A DNA stretch of 64,000 bases, taken from positions 1,116,001 through 1,180,000 of the forward strand of contig NW_020289976.1 in NCBI RefSeq assembly GCF_003144245.1, written 5' to 3'. Origin of the DNA: Jaminaea rosea (taxonomy: Eukaryota; Basidiomycota; Exobasidiomycetes; Microstromatales). A program made the translations under genes and the position numbers. The stretch's first letter is position 1, and each line of letters starts with the position of its first letter. The notes under the pieces were generated by a model. The model made no database searches. It had not been told where the DNA came from and saw only the letters and a list, made by a program, of their open reading frames with translations. Positions 61,565 through 64,000 of this stretch are shown piece by piece.

Positions 61565-62867
61565 ATGGGTTAGTATCAACGAGCAACGCAGTTCTGCATG
61601 TGGAGCAGAGAGAGGATCAGATGCTGCTCATGACGGGAGAGCTGGATGCAGATTCGTATTGAGGAAAGGGACGTCGCAGCCTGGCTGGGGGAGGCGTCGA
61701 TGGACGTAGGCAAAGCGAAGAGAGGACCAATGGGCAGCAGCAACAACAGCTGCGACAGCCTTCGCAGAGGCGTAGAATTAGAGAAGCGGAGGCGTCCTCG
61801 TCGTCGGCATGGAGGGAAACGTCTGCTTGGCAGAGCCTTGCTCGGGGTTGAGGGTTGGAGAGCCAATGTCTCAACAGCCCTAGAGTCAGCCCCCTCCAGG
61901 GCTGCGCACCGCAGACACACCTCTTGGTCGAGGCGAAGCGGCGAAGCTGGTCACTGAGAAAGACAGGTCGTCAGCAGCAGCATCTCGAACTCTCTCCGTC
62001 CCTTCGTCACACTCCTATACGCTCGGTAGACTACTGGACTGACACGATGCTCCTCTCCCCTTTCATCCCTCCCTCTCCCCTCTCACAGCTGTCGGCAAGA
62101 ACAAGAAGCTTGGCAAGGGCCGCGGTCAGAAGAAGCGTGCCGTTGACCCGTTCACCCGCAAGGACTGGTACGACGTCAAGGCTCCCATCTTCTTCGAGAA
62201 CCGCAACGTCGGCAAGACCCTCGTCAACCGATCTCAGGGTCTCAAGAACGCCAACGACGCTCTCAAGGGCCGCATCATCGAGTCCTCGCTCGCCGACCTC
62301 AACAAGGATGACGAGCAGGCTTTCCGCAAGTTCCGCCTGCGCGTTGAGGAGGTTCAGGGCCGCACCTGCCTGACCAACTTCTACGGCATGGACTTCACCT
62401 CGGACAAGCTCCGCTCTCTCGTCCGCAAGTGGCAGTCGCTCATCGAGGCCCACGTCGACATCAAGACGACCGACGGCTACCTCCTCCGCGTCTTCGTCAT
62501 CGGCTTCACCCGTCGCCGTGCGAACCAGGTCAAGAAGACCACTTACGCCAAGTCGTCTCAGCAGCGTCAGGTCCGCGCCCGCATGACCGAGATTGTGCAG
62601 CGCGAGGCTGGCTCTTGCGACCTCAAGGAGCTCGTCGCCAAGCTCATCCCGGAGTCTATGGGCCGTGAGATCGAGAAGGCGTGCCAGAACATCTTCCCGC
62701 TCAAGGACGTCTACTGCTACCGCACCAAGGTCCTCAAGGCCCCCAAGTTCGACGTATCCAGGCTCCTCGAGCTTCACGGCGGTGCGGCCAACGTTGGCGC
62801 CGAGGACACTGGTGCCAAGGTCAAGAGCGGAGAGTTCAAGGAGCCCGAGGTCCTCGCCAGCGTCTAA
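61565..62867 (+). CDS. RPS1: 40S ribosomal protein eS1 (RPS3A)
   Basis: Small-subunit ribosomal protein eS1, on the 40S platform. Exon 1 codes only for ATGG (61565-61568); an intron of 520 nt (61569-62088; GTTAGT...CTCACAG, phase 1, branch-like ACTGACAC near 62035) leads to exon 2, 62089-62867. The join makes [18 protein letters not shown], the exact family N terminus, and 260 aa in total. Blocks include [58 protein letters not shown] and [20 protein letters not shown]. Codons are strongly biased to C/G-ending, as for highly expressed genes. The intron is by far the longest in the window. Confidence 0.97.
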
Positions 62868-63140
62868 GCAAGAAAAAAGCATGACGACTTGAACCTGGAC
62901 GCGGCGGCAGCAGCAGCATCACCACCTTGTATTCTCTCTCTTTTTGACGTCTCTGCTTTCCACTACATGAAATCGAGACAATCGGCACACGAAAGGAGAA
63001 AGGCGTGAGATGGGCGAATGAAAGGCGAAGAGTAAAAGGAGAAAAGGGCTTGACGTCATGCTCGTTCGTCACCACCCTCATTGACATTGCGATCCATCAG
63101 CTTGCTTTCCACTGCTACCTTTCCACACTCGTCGTCATCA

Positions 63141-64000
63141 TCACTTGACCGCCTCGCCGTACTTTCTGATTTTTACCCCCGCAGCGGTGAAGATATCGGC
63201 GCTCCTATGATCCACCGAGTAATCCAACTGATAAACGACCTCGTCCACCCCTACTTGAACAATCTTGACGGCGCAGCGCATGCAGGGGCACGTATTACAA
63301 TACAGCGTCGCCCCTCTTGCCAGTCCTCTCCCCACCTCTAGAAGAGCATTCTCTTCTGCGTGCAAGCAGAAGCACTCGGTCAAATTGGCTCCTCCCCTCC
63401 CTGTTGCAAGAGGATCGTTGCATCGCTTACAGCCTCCGTCTGCACAGTTTGTGAGGCCGCGAGGCGTGCCGTTGTACCCTGTTGATAGGACTCTCTTCTC
63501 GGACGTAGAGACGAGGACGGCGCCTACCCTTCTCTTCATGCAGTTTGAGCGCAGTGAGGCCAAACTGCAGAGCGAGAGGAAGTAGGCGTCCCATGATGGG
63601 CGGAGACGGTGAGGGGAGGGCAGGTCTAGGGTGTCCAAGTGGGCGTGCAAGGGGGAGAGGGAGGGGAAGGGGTTGAGGACTATGAGGTGGGCTTGTTGGA
63701 TCAGCGGGTGAAGGGAGGATGAAGGAAGGACGGGCAAAGGTGGAGTGGTAGAGGGTGGTAATGGGTCCGGCCCGCCAGTGAGAGCAAGGTCGTCGATGCC
63801 CAGTCGGATGACTCGAGAAGTCGAGGCTGGCGAGGAGAGGGATGAGACGCCCGGTTGCTGCGAGTCGCTCCGTACGAGGGAGGCAGGGCGGTGCCCATTC
63901 ACCTGGTGGCCATTGCCATTGACATGCTGCTGAATGACCGCTCCTCCCTCGGGCTCGAGCCTCTCGCAGCCATAGAGGATCGCGTCATCCCTTTCGACAA
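63141..64000 (-). CDS. DCD1: Deoxycytidylate deaminase, N terminus cut by window
   Basis: Zinc enzyme that converts dCMP to dUMP for dTTP synthesis. The stop lies at 63141; the frame is open to position 64000, so the N terminus is missing (286 codons seen). The catalytic domain has RPSWDAYFLSLCSLASLRS, CMKRRVGAVLVS, STGYNGTPRGLTNC, CNDP, then HAEENALLE (Zn His and catalytic Glu) and NTCPCMRCAVKIVQVG (two Zn Cys), ending in VYQLDYSVDHRSADIFTAAGV. The preceding ~120 codons, rich in Ser/Pro/Leu, would be the end of the N-terminal kinase-like extension that fungal Dcd1 proteins carry, here loosely conserved. Convergent with eS1 after 273 bases. Confidence 0.94.
   Translation of the reverse strand, partial: VERDDAILYGCERLEPEGGAVIQQHVNGNGHQVNGHRPASLVRSDSQQPGVSSLSSPASTSRVIRLGIDDLALTGGPDPLPPSTTPPLPVLPSSSLHPLIQQAHLIVLNPFPSLSPLHAHLDTLDLPSPHRLRPSWDAYFLSLCSLASLRSNCMKRRVGAVLVSTSEKRVLSTGYNGTPRGLTNCADGGCKRCNDPLATGRGGANLTECFCLHAEENALLEVGRGLARGATLYCNTCPCMRCAVKIVQVGVDEVVYQLDYSVDHRSADIFTAAGVKIRKYGEAVK

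Noticed and set aside
61569-62088. Intron-encoded C/D-box snoRNA in eS1
   Set aside because: No RTGATGA/CTGA pair with suitable spacing or terminal stem was found by eye; left open only as a question.

Overview
The window is GC-rich fungal nuclear DNA, most likely from a basidiomycete of the Ustilaginomycotina type. Genes are densely packed on both strands. Introns are few and short (63-94 nt, GTGAGT or GTAAGT donors, CAG acceptors, one 520-nt exception), and third codon positions are very rich in G and C. The gene set is eukaryotic and fungal: 1,3-beta-glucan synthase, ERG3, ATG26, an intron-containing tRNA-Ala, and the largest subunit of RNA polymerase III. I see no transposon, viral remnant, CRISPR array or rRNA. 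The placement below class level is inference.

Left third (1-20 kb): a partial unknown nuclear protein; biotin synthase; a lineage-type protein with a cysteine cluster and a coiled coil; then a cell-wall pair, a GPI-anchored GH72 glucanosyltransferase facing the 1,3-beta-glucan synthase FKS1 across 1.7 kb. A tRNA-Ala(AGC) with a 16-nt intron and a hairpin in its trailer follows, then an MCH1-like transporter.

Middle (20-38 kb): housekeeping genes, often head to head: RPC1/GET4, BUD23/DRE2 and MDP1/TOS4-like. A long serine-rich protein of unknown function comes next, then 2.7 kb without a recognisable gene.

Right part (38-64 kb): two co-oriented secreted proteins that both look like pseudoenzymes. 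One is an alpha/beta-hydrolase fold with Gly in place of the nucleophile Ser. The other is a GMC-oxidoreductase fold lacking both catalytic His residues and carrying an acidic, His-rich tail. After them come ERG3, a lysine-methyltransferase-like protein, a ubiquitin-like/WLM metalloprotease head to head with an acyl-CoA dehydrogenase, ATG26, a very long FHL1-like forkhead protein, ribosomal protein eS1 and a dCMP deaminase cut by the window end.

Genes with plausible shared roles: GH72 and FKS1 (make and remodel beta-1,3-glucan), ERG3 and ATG26 (make and glucosylate sterol; unlinked), and FHL1-like upstream of eS1 (in yeast Fhl1 regulates ribosomal-protein genes). Splice sites were assigned by eye from reading frame, consensus and protein-family continuity; none was checked against transcripts.
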